DNA from: Hortaea werneckii
Lineage: Eukaryota > Ascomycota > Dothideomycetes > Mycosphaerellales > Teratosphaeriaceae
NCBI GenBank assembly: GCA_037044905.1
Contig: JBAOKB010000159.1
Coordinates: 930,001-994,000, forward strand
DNA: 64,000 nucleotides
Reading direction: 5' to 3'
A program made the translations under genes and the position numbers. Positions 11,014 to 22,408 of the stretch are shown here, piece after piece. How positions within the stretch are numbered: position 1 is the stretch's first letter; the number at the start of each line of letters is the position of its first letter. The notes below the pieces were generated by a model. It worked only from the letters and a program-made list of their open reading frames with translations, did not search any database and had not been told where the DNA came from.

Positions 11014-12917
11014 ATGAGAAACCTGGAGAAGAAATCCGACCTTTCGTTTCTGCTACATGATCAGGATCACCACCATCTGCAGCAGCGAAGTTTGAAGAGG
11101 AAGCTCGTCCTGCGAGAGACTTCCGCTAGCGGGGAAGCTCTTGCGTATCCTTCACCCCCAATGTCCAACCCGCCTACGCCATCCAACACACAGCGAGTCG
11201 AGCTCTCTGGCAACCATGGCGGCCGATCAGTGCCACTGGCACCAACGACTTCAGGAGGGCCGATGACAACATTCGGTCCAAATGTTCCAAGCACACATCC
11301 TGCTCCTCCGCCAACCTACTTTGGTCAACCGTATAGTGCGTTTGAGGGCGGGTCTTCCACTAACCTTCCGGCCCCTGTCTCTACTCAGGCCTGGCAACCA
11401 GGACCATTCTCATATCCTGGTCAGGCATATCCAGCGACTCCTAGTCGCGGGACCGGCTCGTCAGCATCGAGGGGTCGACGTTCAAAGACGCATGTTGCCT
11501 CGGCATGCATCAATTGCAAGCGAGCTCATCTGAGTTGCGATGTCAATAGGCCATGTGCAAGATGCGTGGCTTCTGGCAAGCAGGTAAGGGTGATGAACTT
11601 TTGTTTGAAGACTGGCCAGGACTGATATGTTTGCAGGACACATGTGTTGATGTGCAACACAAGAAGCGCGGCCGCCCTCGACTTAGAGAAGAGGGTGAGG
11701 GTAAAGGTGAACAGGTAGGCCAGGAATCCGTCTCTCGACCGCGAGCGTCTTCAGGAATTTCGCAGGCTTCTTCGCGACCTATAGCCGGCGTGAGACATCG
11801 GAGAGGAGAGTCATTTCGCTCCTTGATCTCTCAGACTAGCGAGGGGTCTCCAAGCTACACGGCATCCACCCCAAGCACTTATCTTCCCAGTGTGCCTCGA
11901 CCATCACCTTACGGCGCCCAATTTTCTTCGACTCCCCGATCCAGCCAGCCTACCTACGAAGTAGCGACAGCCCTGCTGAATCTGGACTTTGTGATTGTCA
12001 GGGCGAATCGACCATTCCAACAAATCATGCTCCCTGGACAAGATTTGACTGGACGGCAGGTGGCAGATGTAGCAGCACCTGCAGACGAGGAGAGCTTCCA
12101 GGCCATACGCAGCCACTTACGGGCGGAAAGAGAAGCTCGAGATCCTACTTACATGCCTCCTATCATGCAACCGGGGCAAGACCCGGTGCAAGATATCCCC
12201 GAAGCCGAAGCTGAACAGTTCACCGAGGGCTTCCAAGACCACACGTACACTTGGACGCATACGCGCCTGGGACCAGCTTCGCAACAGTTCCCCGTCCGGC
12301 TCAGATTAGCCAAGGCCCATTCTTACTTTGTCGTCCTCACCTTACCAAGCTTCCGACCTGTAGAGCCCCCTCCACAACCCCTTGCCCCGATGTACTCTGG
12401 CCCGCTGGCATTAGGACCGCCACTACACCAACCGGACAGGTTCGTAGCAGCACCATCACCTGCGCCACCCCCTCCGCGCTCGACTGCACAGTCGACGACT
12501 GCCCCGGGCTACATGCCGTTCCAGGGCGTCATGGCACCCCCTCCAGGCCAACAATACCACGGGCCCCCTCAATACGGGCCACCACGTCCTTACCAACCCC
12601 CGCCTTCGACGATGCCACCCCCGGACCAGCTCTACCCTCACTATCCGCACCTAGCGCCTGCGAGCTCCCGATTGCCGGTAGCGGAACCGCCCATCCAGCC
12701 AGCCGCGTTCACGCCACGTTCGATGCCGCGAGAGATCCTGCCCAGCACGCGAGCTTCAGCATTGCAACTACCGCCCATTATCGCACCAGGCGGCGGCGGC
12801 GGCGGCGGCAGCCAGAGTCAAGCCGGCGCGGAAGAAGGAGAAGGCGAGGAAGAGCAGGGGATGCAGTCTCCGAAGAAAAGGAGAAGAGTCGGTATACATG
12901 ATGTTTTGCAGCGATGA
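11014..12917 (+). CDS. Zn(II)2Cys6 transcription factor with PAS-like domain
   Basis: Exons 11014-11583 and 11637-12917, with a 53-nt intron (GTAAGG...GCAG); 616 residues. The binuclear zinc cluster is at about 164-193: ACINCKRAHLSCDVNRPCAR followed by CVASGKQDTC. The intron falls exactly inside the cluster, between GKQ and DTC. An AT-hook-like KKRGRPRLRE follows. Residues ~297-427 (ALLNLDFVIVRANRPFQQIM ... HSYFVVLTLPS) look like a PAS fold, the combination seen in AcuK/AcuM/Rds2-like regulators. The rest is Pro-rich, with a poly-Gly run encoded by a GGC repeat, and a C-terminal PKKRRRVG resembles a classical nuclear localisation signal. The target genes cannot be read from this window. Confidence 0.85.
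12788..12810. repeat. GGC trinucleotide repeat inside the regulator gene
   Basis: Consecutive GGC units encode a seven- to eight-residue poly-Gly run near the C-terminus of the Zn2Cys6 protein. It is in frame, so length changes would not break the gene. Confidence 0.85.
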
Positions 12918-13372
12918 ACACAGCGACATTAGGGTCTTCGGCGTCAAAAAGGAAATGGGCCCAGGTCTTTATATTGGGAAAAAGGTCGGGGGTGTTGCAT
13001 TTTTCGGTGTTTTGGAATGGGTTTTATCAACGGGATTTCTGTCTTTCTCGCATGGTAAAGGCAGGAAATTTCTGCATGATAGCACGCGTTACGGCCGCTG
13101 TATGAAAGGTGTAGGTGAATTCAGGAAATGGACATTTTGGAAATGGGACTGCGATGTACGCCCGCTCGCCAATGAGCGTTTGGCTCAAAGGGTGCGTAGC
13201 GAGATTGTGTAAAATAGAGAGCAGGCAAGCCGGTATACAGTACGACTCGCTTGGACAACGAAATCTTGAGTAAAATGGTAATTGTGTCGGGCTCATAGGC
13301 GCCATCGCTATGCAGGATTAAGCATGTACAAGAGGTCAAATAATAATGCAGATTCTCTCCGTACTGGAGGGA
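12918..13372. other. Convergent intergenic region
   Basis: 3' flanks of the transcription factor (+) and the Arf-GEF gene (-). No supported gene. Confidence 0.55.
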
Positions 13373-16300
13373 TTACGTGTCTTTCGTCTCATTCGTGGCC
13401 GCAGCTGGCTCGGACGTGGTCGGAGATGCTGCTTCGGTCTCTCCATCTTCAGCAACATTGTTATCGGATGGAGCAGCGGTGGCAGCAGGAGCAGGAGCAG
13501 GAGCAGGAGTAGCCTCCTTCTGTGCACCAGGGAAAAGTTCCGGCATGAGCCCGGGCAAGAAGCGCTCAAGTCGAGTCCAGGTCTCCGTCCATATCTTCCG
13601 CTGCTGAGGCGTCTGATCGTCAGGCTTTTCTGACGGTGGCACAAGGTGGCCGCCGCTCGACATGACCAAAAGCACGTTCTTGAGGGACTCTGGCACAGCC
13701 TCGACCAGCGTGTCGTTCTGCCCGCTATTCATAAATCGGTCCATGATGTCGAGGATGCTCGTCCACAGCTCTGATTCGCCGTCCCACTCCTTCAGCAGGT
13801 CTAGATAGTGCAGGAAGATCTTGCAGAGAAGCTGCGCAGCATGGACCCGAGTCTCACTCATACCACCTGGATCAGTTTGATAGACCTCCGGTTTGAGGAG
13901 CTGGTTAATCAGGGGGAAGAGAACCTCGCCGAAAATGTTGGTCCACTCCTTGTGATCCGTCGAAGCTAGCTGTGGTGATTGAAGGCATCTTTGCAGAAGA
14001 CCGAAAGCCTTGCTACGTATCTCTCGGCATGGATTCACGCATTGTGTGGACAAGCACCGGAACACTGGAGACCAGTAGGCTCGCCAAGCTTCTTCAGTCT
14101 CCAGATGTGAGTGCTGAATGAACGTTGGCACACGGCTTGCGAGACTCGAAACGACAGATAAAGCGGCCGAAGCCCGGGCGACTGCTTCTGGCGTCTGCGG
14201 TTTCTTCTCCTTCTCAGTTTGCTGCTGCTGCTGGTTTGCTCGTCGGGGGACCTGTTCTCGCTGCTGCTCCTGTCTAGCACCCACGCTTCCGGCCGTGGCC
14301 AGAGCATTGAGAAGCTGAATGGCAGGCTCATAATTGTCCGCAGTAATTGCAGCACTAGGGCCTTCAGCGACCGCCTCAACGATTTGGAGGACAAGCGGAG
14401 CGGCCTCAGGGTGTGGGTGAAGGGCATGCATCACCGCCCAAAAGTCAGGTGAGCTGGACATTTCTTTCTTTAGCTCCAACGGGCCAGAGATACAACCCTG
14501 GATACCCTTGAGAATTGGCAATGCACACTGCTTGAGCAAGTCTTGCTTGAAGCTGGATATGGCGTGGAGCACCACAGGCGTGCGAATGTATTTGTGGTCA
14601 TTGCTGGCCCTCAGCAGAGACAGCAGGTAAAAGACAGTCCTACTCAGAGCCACTGGATGGAGTCGGTCTGCGTCTCTAGTCACAGCCTGGAGTGCGTCGG
14701 CGACGTCGGAACCTAGAGCGGTGATCGTCTCTTCGTCTCGAAGAGCCAGAATGGTTGCAAGTTCAAGCACGTAGACTACTGCTGGATCGTAGACAGGCTG
14801 ATCCGCGTTCTGCGAGAGTTTTGTACCATTACCCCTGAGCGGAGTTGGTGCTGGCAGCTCAGGCTTGACGCTGATCACTCGTGGCGATTCGTTTTCTGGA
14901 AGATGCGAGAGTAAAGACATTGTCAGCGATTCCAACGAGCCGACCGGCAGTTCGCTGACATTGCCAAGGATCTCTTCGAAGCGGCACGCGTTGATACAGT
15001 CGACGGTACAGAGCGTGGCTTCAATCTCTTGGTCGTTCGGCTCTGGCGGCTCGTCGTTCATGACACTGCTGACATAGCTAGTGAAAGCGCTGAACAAACC
15101 ACCTTCGTTCGCTTTGTCATTGCGTTCAATGACATGAGCTGGCGATTGAAGAGGGATAGGTGGCAAATCCAGGTCTCGTGAGATGGAGGTGAAAGAGGTC
15201 GGTATGAGCGAGTTGACAAAGAGGTTGATAATGATGCGAACGATCTGCGATCCTTGGTCAGTGACTCGTTGGGTTGCACTGCTATCTCAAGACTTACCTG
15301 AGTCCACCCATCTCGAATAGCGCTTTCATTGCCATTGATGATTCTGAACAGCACCAGAGTTGCCAGTTCCGCCTTGTTATCCCGACCGAAATCGACAGCA
15401 AACTTGCTGACCATTATGCTCTTTCCGGAGGCTTGGACTTCGGTGTTGAGACTCGTGTCAGGCGGATGCTCAGTTGCGAGTCCACTAATTCTTGCTAGCG
15501 AGTGTATGATCTGGTCGAGGCACTCCGAGATACCGTACTTTGCAGCGATGGCGGCAGCTTGCTGATATCCTAGGATGACGCGTTGGAAGACAGTGTCTTC
15601 TGTAGCAGAGACAAAGACGTAGTTCAGGGTAGCAATGATAGGCCGCCAGGTTGCCGCAAACATGTCAGCGTCGTAGATGTTGGTATCACAAATGACAAGA
15701 TCAGAAGCCGTCTGGGTCTTGATGAGTAATTCTTTCCATGCGTGCTCAAAGGCGTGCTTATTGTCGTGCTCCTCCGGGAGGACGATCTCGCGGCTCCGAA
15801 TAGCTTCGTAGATTTCCTGGAGATACTCTTGGTCGAAGTCTTTGCCGGCATTGACGCCTCGCAAGTTTTTCGAGAATGCCTCCTGACTCATTCGATTTTG
15901 CGTTTTCACGTTGGGGTTGTAAAGATCTGTATTCAGCATGATGATGGCGTAGGTGAGGACGAAGACCGCATCTTGGTCGGCTATGTGTTCTGGGCTTGCA
16001 GAGTTGTAGTACTTCTCGCAGAAGACTGTGACGATGCGCTCGATCAACTGTGACTCGCCTGGAAGACGGAAAGTGTTTAGTAACTGCCTCAAAGCTTCGT
16101 CGACTCGCATGCCTTGGAAGTCAAAGAGGTCCATGAAAGAGTCTAGAATGGCTTCATTGCCCTTCTTCGAAATGAACTCGCCGAGGACCTTCTTGTCAAT
16201 CCGTGTTGTACCCTTCAGAAAGCTCGTGACTGAGTGCGCATCGTTTGGATCGCTAATGATGCCCTTGCTAGCAAGAAAAGCGATACCCTGTTTCGGACTC

Positions 16301-18186
16301 TCGTTGAATTTGGTCGCTCCCTTGATTATCACCTTCTTCTTGTTCCTTTGCTGCTGAAGCTTCTCCTTTGACGGTAGATCTTCTGTTCTTGGCTCGTCGT
16401 CTAATCGATCAGCTATCCACTGCACATAGCCCAACAAGCTGTCTAAGCACAGCGGTGGCACATTGGTCGTGCTCCAAGTCGCAGAATCCGGAAATGCGTT
16501 CCTTGATAGCAAGCCCACCATATCTGTACACAAGTCGCTGCGATCGATCTCACAATCGTAGTTCACGAAGAGCTCAACCATGAAGCTAGGTATTCTGACG
16601 AGTCCACCAACAGACTCGACCATAGCTTCTCTTGCGTCCGGCTTCCGCGAGCCGCCTTCCATCCCAAGCTTTTGGCGGTCTCTCACCGGCACTGGTGTCG
16701 AGCGTCCACTGCTGGTGCCTGTGGCAGCCTGTGGTTTGACCAGAGCAGGTGCTTGCGGCACGCCTTGGTACAGCACTGGATCTATGCCTGGTTCGTCAGG
16801 TATAGGTACTCTGGGGTGTAAGCAGGCGACTACATAAGACAAGAAGAGTTCTTGCTGTAACTTCAAGACACTTCGACATGTTGCAAGCAATGTGCCTGCC
16901 ACTCGTAGTGACTCGTGCAGGATGGCGATGTTCTCTGATCGGACAAGCTGGAAGAGGTTACGACACAACGTGTCCTTGGCGAGAGATGCAAGACTTGGGT
17001 GATTTGCGATGCTGGGGCCTGCCACTTCGAGAGCGACGTTCACGATCCGCAGAGCCATCACACGTAACGTATCAGTACGTTGTCTGTCGTGTGGGTCAAG
17101 GAGATCTGCCAGCACCCTGAAAAGCTCTCGTATCGAAGGCAACCCATACGGCTTGACCTCCATAGACTGTTCTTCTTCAGGAATCTTGCTCAAATCAAGC
17201 TGACTGGCGCCGGCATCCGTGGAGATTCTTTCCGCACCATTGGTGCCTGGTACTTCCAGGCTATTCCTACTCTGCTGCATCGCAGAAGGCCCATACTCCC
17301 CGTTGGGATTTGAGTCTATTTTCGCTTTCTCCATCTCCTCCTGCTTCACGTCTTCGTCTATGCTGCTTGATCGATCGCGGTATTCAAACTCCAGCACTTT
17401 CAGCCTCTGGAAGATACTTTGGCACATTGTGACCATGCTGATCTCCGCGCTCCGTCTCAGAACCTCGCTCATACGCAAGTGGCAACATATTGACAGTGCA
17501 CACTCCATCATCTCACACACACTTTGATCTCCCAGTACCTCCCCAGACGGTCCGCATATCATGTCCTCCATCAGCTTCAATATTCGCAAGAATACCACCT
17601 CATCGCTCGGGCTGTTGTCTCCTTCGAATCTACAATGCGTAACAGTGGATGCCAGTAATTGCATCCCGTAGCTGAAGTTCGGACTCCGCGGATTGACAAC
17701 TTTATAGGCCAGCATCTTGGTAATCGCGATCAATGCCAGGCTTGTAATCGGCGCGGTCGTGCTCGAGCTCCGAATCACCTGAAGGAAAGGCTGGAGCAAG
17801 CTCGGTGTGTCGAAGTCTTGGATGTTCTTGCAATGCTTGAGATCTGCCCTAAGCTTTGCGAAAGCACTCATGAGCGGATTATCCTGCATGCTCTGACCTT
17901 TCTTGCCGCGCAGCCCCCATCGTGATGTGAGTGTACCATCGTCGTCCAGAAGATCGATCTTGCCACTGGCTCGGTTCCGTTCGCTATTCGCGGTGCGTAC
18001 ATCGGAGGGCGGTTGGCGGGATGTTGAGGATGACCCAAGTATGGATGCAATTGAAGAGTGGGCCCATCGCGCATGCTTGCGCATGGCACTCGTGACTGTA
18101 ATGCATTCTGTTACCACCAGTGCAACCGGATCGATTGCGACAGTGAGGTTGCTGTCACGCTGCCCATCTGGCGTAGTCTCGGCCAT
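13373..18186 (-). CDS. GEA2: Gea1/Gea2-type Sec7-domain Arf guanine-nucleotide exchange factor
   Basis: Exon 1 is 15298-18186 and exon 2 is 13373-15244, with a 53-nt intron (GTAAGT...GCAG) that joins DGWTQ to IVRIIINLF. The start chosen is the ATG in CACCATGG at 18186; 1586 residues, close to fungal Gea proteins and GBF1. The N-terminal DCB/HUS region precedes the Sec7 domain (about 620-815). That domain contains FRLPGESQLIERI, including the catalytic glutamic finger of Arf-GEFs, and FVLTYAIIMLNTDLYNP. C-terminal HDS-like helical repeats follow, then an acidic Ala/Pro/Thr tail. Known role: activates Arf1 at the Golgi for COPI vesicle formation and is the brefeldin A target class. A short Gln run sits in the C-terminal half. 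It is divergent from the uL23m gene. Confidence 0.95.
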
Positions 18187-18656
18187 GGTGGATTCCTTGC
18201 TGTTCATACACCCGTCGTAGCTCGTCCCCATTAATCGTGGATGTTGCAAGCAGCAATCCCAGTGCACAGATTAGGCCAGGAAATGACAGGTCGAAGAAGA
18301 GGCTATCTTCTCATGGTGCCTGCTCCACAACAGGCAACACCGTCAAGGCCTCTCAGTAGTGTGTAGTGCTTCCAACCACGTCTGGATTCGGGATGGACGG
18401 GAGTTGCTTCCGCTGGTCGGCCAGCTGTCAGGCACAGACCAATGCCCGTCCCATGACTTTGCGGCGTGAGAGCGTCGCGCTCTTGTGCTCTCGGGGGTGA
18501 AGTCCGCATTGGCTGCTGGAGATAGATGAGCGAGTGCGACATAGGATATACCTAAGTATACATCAGCAATAATAAAACGTTCCGTTCGGAATTCGAGTAA
18601 AAGGCAGCAGTAGACCGACGCAGCATTCGAGAGCAGACTCTGCCACTGCATCGACC
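18187..18656. promoter_or_regulatory. Divergent promoter, Arf-GEF and uL23m genes
   Basis: 470 bp between start codons of the Gea-type gene (-) and the mitoribosomal gene (+). No ORF with protein-like features. Confidence 0.5.
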
Positions 18657-19293
18657 ATGGCGGCGGCCGAACTCGTCAACGCCGCGACACATGCGCCTTT
18701 CAAGGTGGGCCAAAAAGAGGTCTATCTGTACGTTGGACACCACTATAACCCCATTGCGTGACAAGAAGACTGACTTGTGCCTCAGACCTATGTTCAAGGT
18801 AGCGCTCAAACGAACCCCATTCCTATCCGAATACCACGCCTCCTTCATCGTCCCGCTTTGGTTCTCCAAGCTCGACCTCCGAGATTACCTTTTCCATGCA
18901 TACAACCTGCCCATCGGGCCCAGCATACGCTCGTACGTCAAGCAGTCACGGATAAGACAAGGCGCCAACCCGGATTCACCGCGACCGCAGTATAAGCGAT
19001 GGCACCGACCGCGGAACACTAAGCACATGACGGTGGAGCTCGAGAGTCCCTTTGTATGGCCTGACGCTCCGAAGACGGAGGAGGAGTATCAGCCGTGGAA
19101 CCGGGCGGAAGTCAAGAAGGGTGCGGAGGAAAATCAAGAGGTGCAGGAGCGAATGTCACCGGGGGCGGATCAGAAGGGTGTTAGTCATGAAAGGAGAACA
19201 GCGATGAGAGAGCAGGCGAAAGCGCTGTTAGAGGGACGGGAGAGATGGAAGCCCGGTATGACCAGAGGCGCTGGAATTATGCACGGCCGGTGA
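18657..19293 (+). CDS. mrp20: Mitochondrial large-subunit ribosomal protein uL23m (Mrp20)
   Basis: Exon 1 is 18657-18727 and exon 2 is 18786-19293, with a 58-nt intron (GTACGT...TCAG); 192 residues. Splicing gives MAAAELVNAATHAPFKVGQK followed by EVYLPMFKVALKRTPFLS, the normal uL23m N-terminus, which would be lost if the ORF alone were used. The core SFIVPLWFSKLDLRDYLFHA followed by YNLPIGPSIRSYVKQSRI matches the uL23 fold at the polypeptide exit region. The C-terminal half is basic and charged (KRWHRP, then ERRTAMREQAKALLEGRERW), as in fungal mitoribosomal homologues. Known role: part of the mitochondrial 54S subunit. Confidence 0.92.
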
Positions 19294-19749
19294 TTGGCAG
19301 ACATTGGTCGTATGCAAGAGTAGGCAATGCTAGTTCAGCTAGTTCAGCTAGCTGTGTACAGATATGGGATGTGCATTAAGGAATGAAGAAATATCCCAAG
19401 GTTATGGAGCTTTGGTATCACCTGATTTCTGTCTGAGCTAAGGTGTCAACAAGGCTCATGCTATGCAATGATTACAGCGCTGTAGCTCGCCACCTGCTAA
19501 CTCTGCATATGCTGACTCTGGCTAGTAATCAGCGTAACCCCTCTGAAACCCCAGAAGTACCGAGCGATCGAAATGAGGGATGAGAGCACGGCAACCGTAG
19601 CTGGGAGGAAGTATGCAGTTAGCACCGGCTCCCTCTTTGAATCCTGTCATGGACAGTATCAGTCTCTGCGACACAGTGAGCCAAGAGCAATCGAAAGAAA
19701 AAAAAAAAAAAACATACTCTTTTGGTACGCCTTCCCTGCACTTTTGGCA
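19294..19749. other. Convergent intergenic region
   Basis: 3' flanks of uL23m and the F-box gene. It contains a small direct repeat (agttcagct twice, near 19332-19350) and an A run near 19698-19712. No gene. Confidence 0.55.
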
Positions 19750-20656
19750 TCAGTAGCTTTCATCTGACGTTTGGCTCAGCGAAATCGGGACCTGTTCTGG
19801 TGTTTTTTGCTCGAATGACTCGTTTGGATGCACCATCCTGGCGATCGTGAGGACATCCTTGAGGAAGAAACGATAGTAGACTCTCGTGGCAAAAATGCCC
19901 ACCCGCATCCTTATTGTGCCATAGGGAATGCTCGGTAGGTCTATATGCTCCGCGGGAGGACCAGGTGAACGAGCTTTGAGCAGCATATAACGGCGGAGGT
20001 CATAGGCTTTCATTGCTTGGGAAAGGCTCTATGATTGGTCAGTCAGGACTTGACACTACGCATCTCAAAAGACTCACAACTATGGTTGGAAACGCCTCTT
20101 CTTCGCAATCATCCGTCCACCGATTCAGGCAACATGCAACTCCCGTAGCCATTGTGGCACGAGTCCGACAACGAACATTGCAACTGATGCACTTGGTCTG
20201 GAGCTGCTTCACGAGCAGCACGCGGAAAACCCGGCTGTCTTCCTTTGGGTTTGCAGCAAGACGTGCAGAGCGGCGATGCTCAGCGTCCATTGACGCTGCC
20301 GGTTGAAACCCGTAGATCTCCTTGAACTGGGTCAAATGGTGGAGACAGAAGCTCTCCACGTTGGCACGAAAGTGCTTCGAGAGAACCGAGAGCGAGAGGA
20401 GCACATGAGGTCGGTCCTTGAAGCCGCGCCTTTTGAGTGCTTCAAGTTTGAGGCCACGGTCTGGATCATGATCAAGGATGAGGTAGGAGAGGATCTCATG
20501 GAACGTCTCAGTTGGTAGCGAGCTGATGAAGTCCCTCCCAGGCTCCTCCAATGGTGGCAGGAATGCAATCAGGTCATCTTTGCGTTTGCGATCAGGTTCA
20601 GTTTTGACGACGTCCTTGTCCACTGACTTTTGCTTGTTCTTCTGGCCTTGCCGCAT
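19750..20656 (-). CDS. F-box protein
   Basis: Exon 1 is 20078-20656 and exon 2 is 19750-20028, with a 49-nt intron (GTGAGT...ATAG) that joins FPTIV to SLSQAMKAYDLRRYML; 285 residues. After a basic N-terminus, residues ~44-70 (SSLPTETFHEILSYLILDHD) form a short F-box, the Skp1-binding part of SCF ubiquitin ligases. The middle has Cys-rich CISCNVRCRTRATMATGVAC, and the second exon carries the MLLKARSPGPP ... YGTIRMRV ... FFLKDV pattern common in large fungal F-box families of unknown substrate. A possible basic NLS (KTEPDRKRKDD) lies near the N-terminus. Substrate unknown. Confidence 0.78.
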
Positions 20657-21388
20657 TGTGAGCGACTTGTCGAGACCTGCGTCAAGCTTGCTGGTTTCTT
20701 CGTAAGTGTCCGATTAGGATCTGGTGTCCGAAGGAAGAGGCTGGGGGGCAGGCGTTGAGTTTTCCAAGTTCTGAAAAGTCATGAGGTTCCGCTACATAGT
20801 ACTTACCTGGGCAGATAGGCAGCAGCCGGACACCGCACCTTCCCAAAAAGCGGCCGACGCGTTGTTCCGTGTTTTCGGGACTGTCAACGTCATCCGCTCC
20901 TCTCCTAGGTAGGTGCGTCAATTCACGTGCTCAGAATTGAGACGGTCGCTTTGGACTGAATGAACAGTCGAAGGGAATCCGTCTATTACAACGGAACTCT
21001 TGTACGAGTCGCAACAGGCCAGGCTCAGCTTTTGTCTGTTCCCAATGAGAACAATTGGATGTAAGGTGCCTTTTGGCCATCAAGTGTATTTCTGCTTTCC
21101 CCATGTTTTCTGCAACCCGTCGGCTCTGAGGGTTATGTATAGTACCTCCTTCTCATATCGCTTGGAGCACTTTTCAGGGAAAACTCACGACTGTTGCAAA
21201 TGAAAATTTTATCTCTGTGGTTCGTTGACAAATGGACAAAAGTCTAGATCTGGAGCTCGACCGTGGATACTTGGGACGTAGCTATGGAAGACACTGTCTT
21301 GGTATAACTCCCAGTGGCAATCCTCGGCCGCAGACATGTCGGGACGCATTGGCAGGGCATGAATTAACACTCGAACCAAGCTATCATC
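20657..21388. other. Intergenic region
   Basis: Promoter of the F-box gene and 3' flank of the UPF0587 gene. Short ORFs only, none supported. Confidence 0.55.
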
Positions 21389-22090
21389 TTAAGCTCTCTT
21401 GACCTCCCACTTGATGTCTTTGATGCTTACTTCGTCTCCGGCCTTCTCATCGTAGTCAAACCACTCACCTTCCGTGAGGTCGATGTCGGAAAACTTTGTC
21501 CCAGATTCGGCACCAGTAGCTTGCCACGCTCCCTACAGATAGTCAGCCAAATCTCCTTAACCTTTCCATTCCTCTCATTGACTTACGTCTGGTTTAAAGT
21601 CAACAAATTCCAGACCCCTGCAATCCAAAGTGATGATATTTTTCGGCTTGGGTGGACTTTGCTGGCCATACGCCTTGGGAGCCTCTAAGATGCTAGCTGA
21701 ATGCTCTTTCTACTATATCATTAGCATACGCGGCCATGGAAATTGAAGAGTTCTATATATTCACATACCCTGCAATTCTTGCATCGCCATACAAAGTTGG
21801 CTTCGCCTCTGCTGCCAGAGACTTCATTCGTCTCCTGAAAATATTGTCAGCCGGGAACGGACATCGAATTCCTGAAGATTCGGCATACAAAGCGGCTGAC
21901 ACCGACCCAGTTTGGGTGGACTTCACGGCATGATGTGCATTGGACTTTGAAGGTGTAGTAGAACGGGTTGTCTTCGGTGTCTTCAGGCAGGAGGTCCGTC
22001 ACCCTGATGGACATTAGCGTCGGCAGTGGTAACGGGCTAGATACAGTCGTCTTACCCATTGAGATCGGCTGTGATGGCAAGAGCGAGCAT
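21389..22090 (-). CDS. UPF0587/CZIB-family CXXC zinc-binding protein, five exons
   Basis: A small gene reconstructed from five exons: 22056-22090, 21889-22003, 21769-21834, 21587-21709 and 21389-21532. All phases agree and give 160 residues, the usual family length. The start is MLALAITADLNG, joined to VTDLLPEDTEDNPFYYTFKV. Two zinc-binding CXXC pairs are visible: KVQCTSCREVHPNWVGV and WRCKNCRKEHSAS. The C-terminus (DCRGLEFVDFKPDGAWQATG ... EGEWFDYDEKAGDEVSIKDI) matches the DUF866 family. Known for the family: eukaryotic zinc proteins (human C1orf123/CZIB) with poorly defined function. Four introns in a 702-bp gene is notable. No contiguous ORF longer than ~60 codons is real here, so it is easy to miss. 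Confidence 0.92.
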
Positions 22091-22408
22091 CTTGGCAGTT
22101 TGTTGCGGGATACACCTTACGAGTGGAGTAAGCGGCTCGCCGAAGTGGGAAGGTACAGAAACGCTAGTGTGGTGATCCGTGCACTCGGTTGCCTTTCACG
22201 TTCACGTATGAACCTCGTTCTGCTTTCTGGGATTCACGTTAACTTGGTCGACACGGCTGTATCACGAAGGCGTACTACGGAATGCTCGTCATGTGCTTGA
22301 ACATTTGGCCACATTCGAGCGCAACCCAACGAGGCGCTCATCCACGACGCGTTAAGCACCAATTACGCGCGGGCTGAGCAAACGGATTGCAACTTTCCGA
22401 TACCTACA
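22091..22408. promoter_or_regulatory. Divergent promoter
   Basis: 318 bp between the UPF0587 start (-) and the next gene (+). Nothing else seen. Confidence 0.5.
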
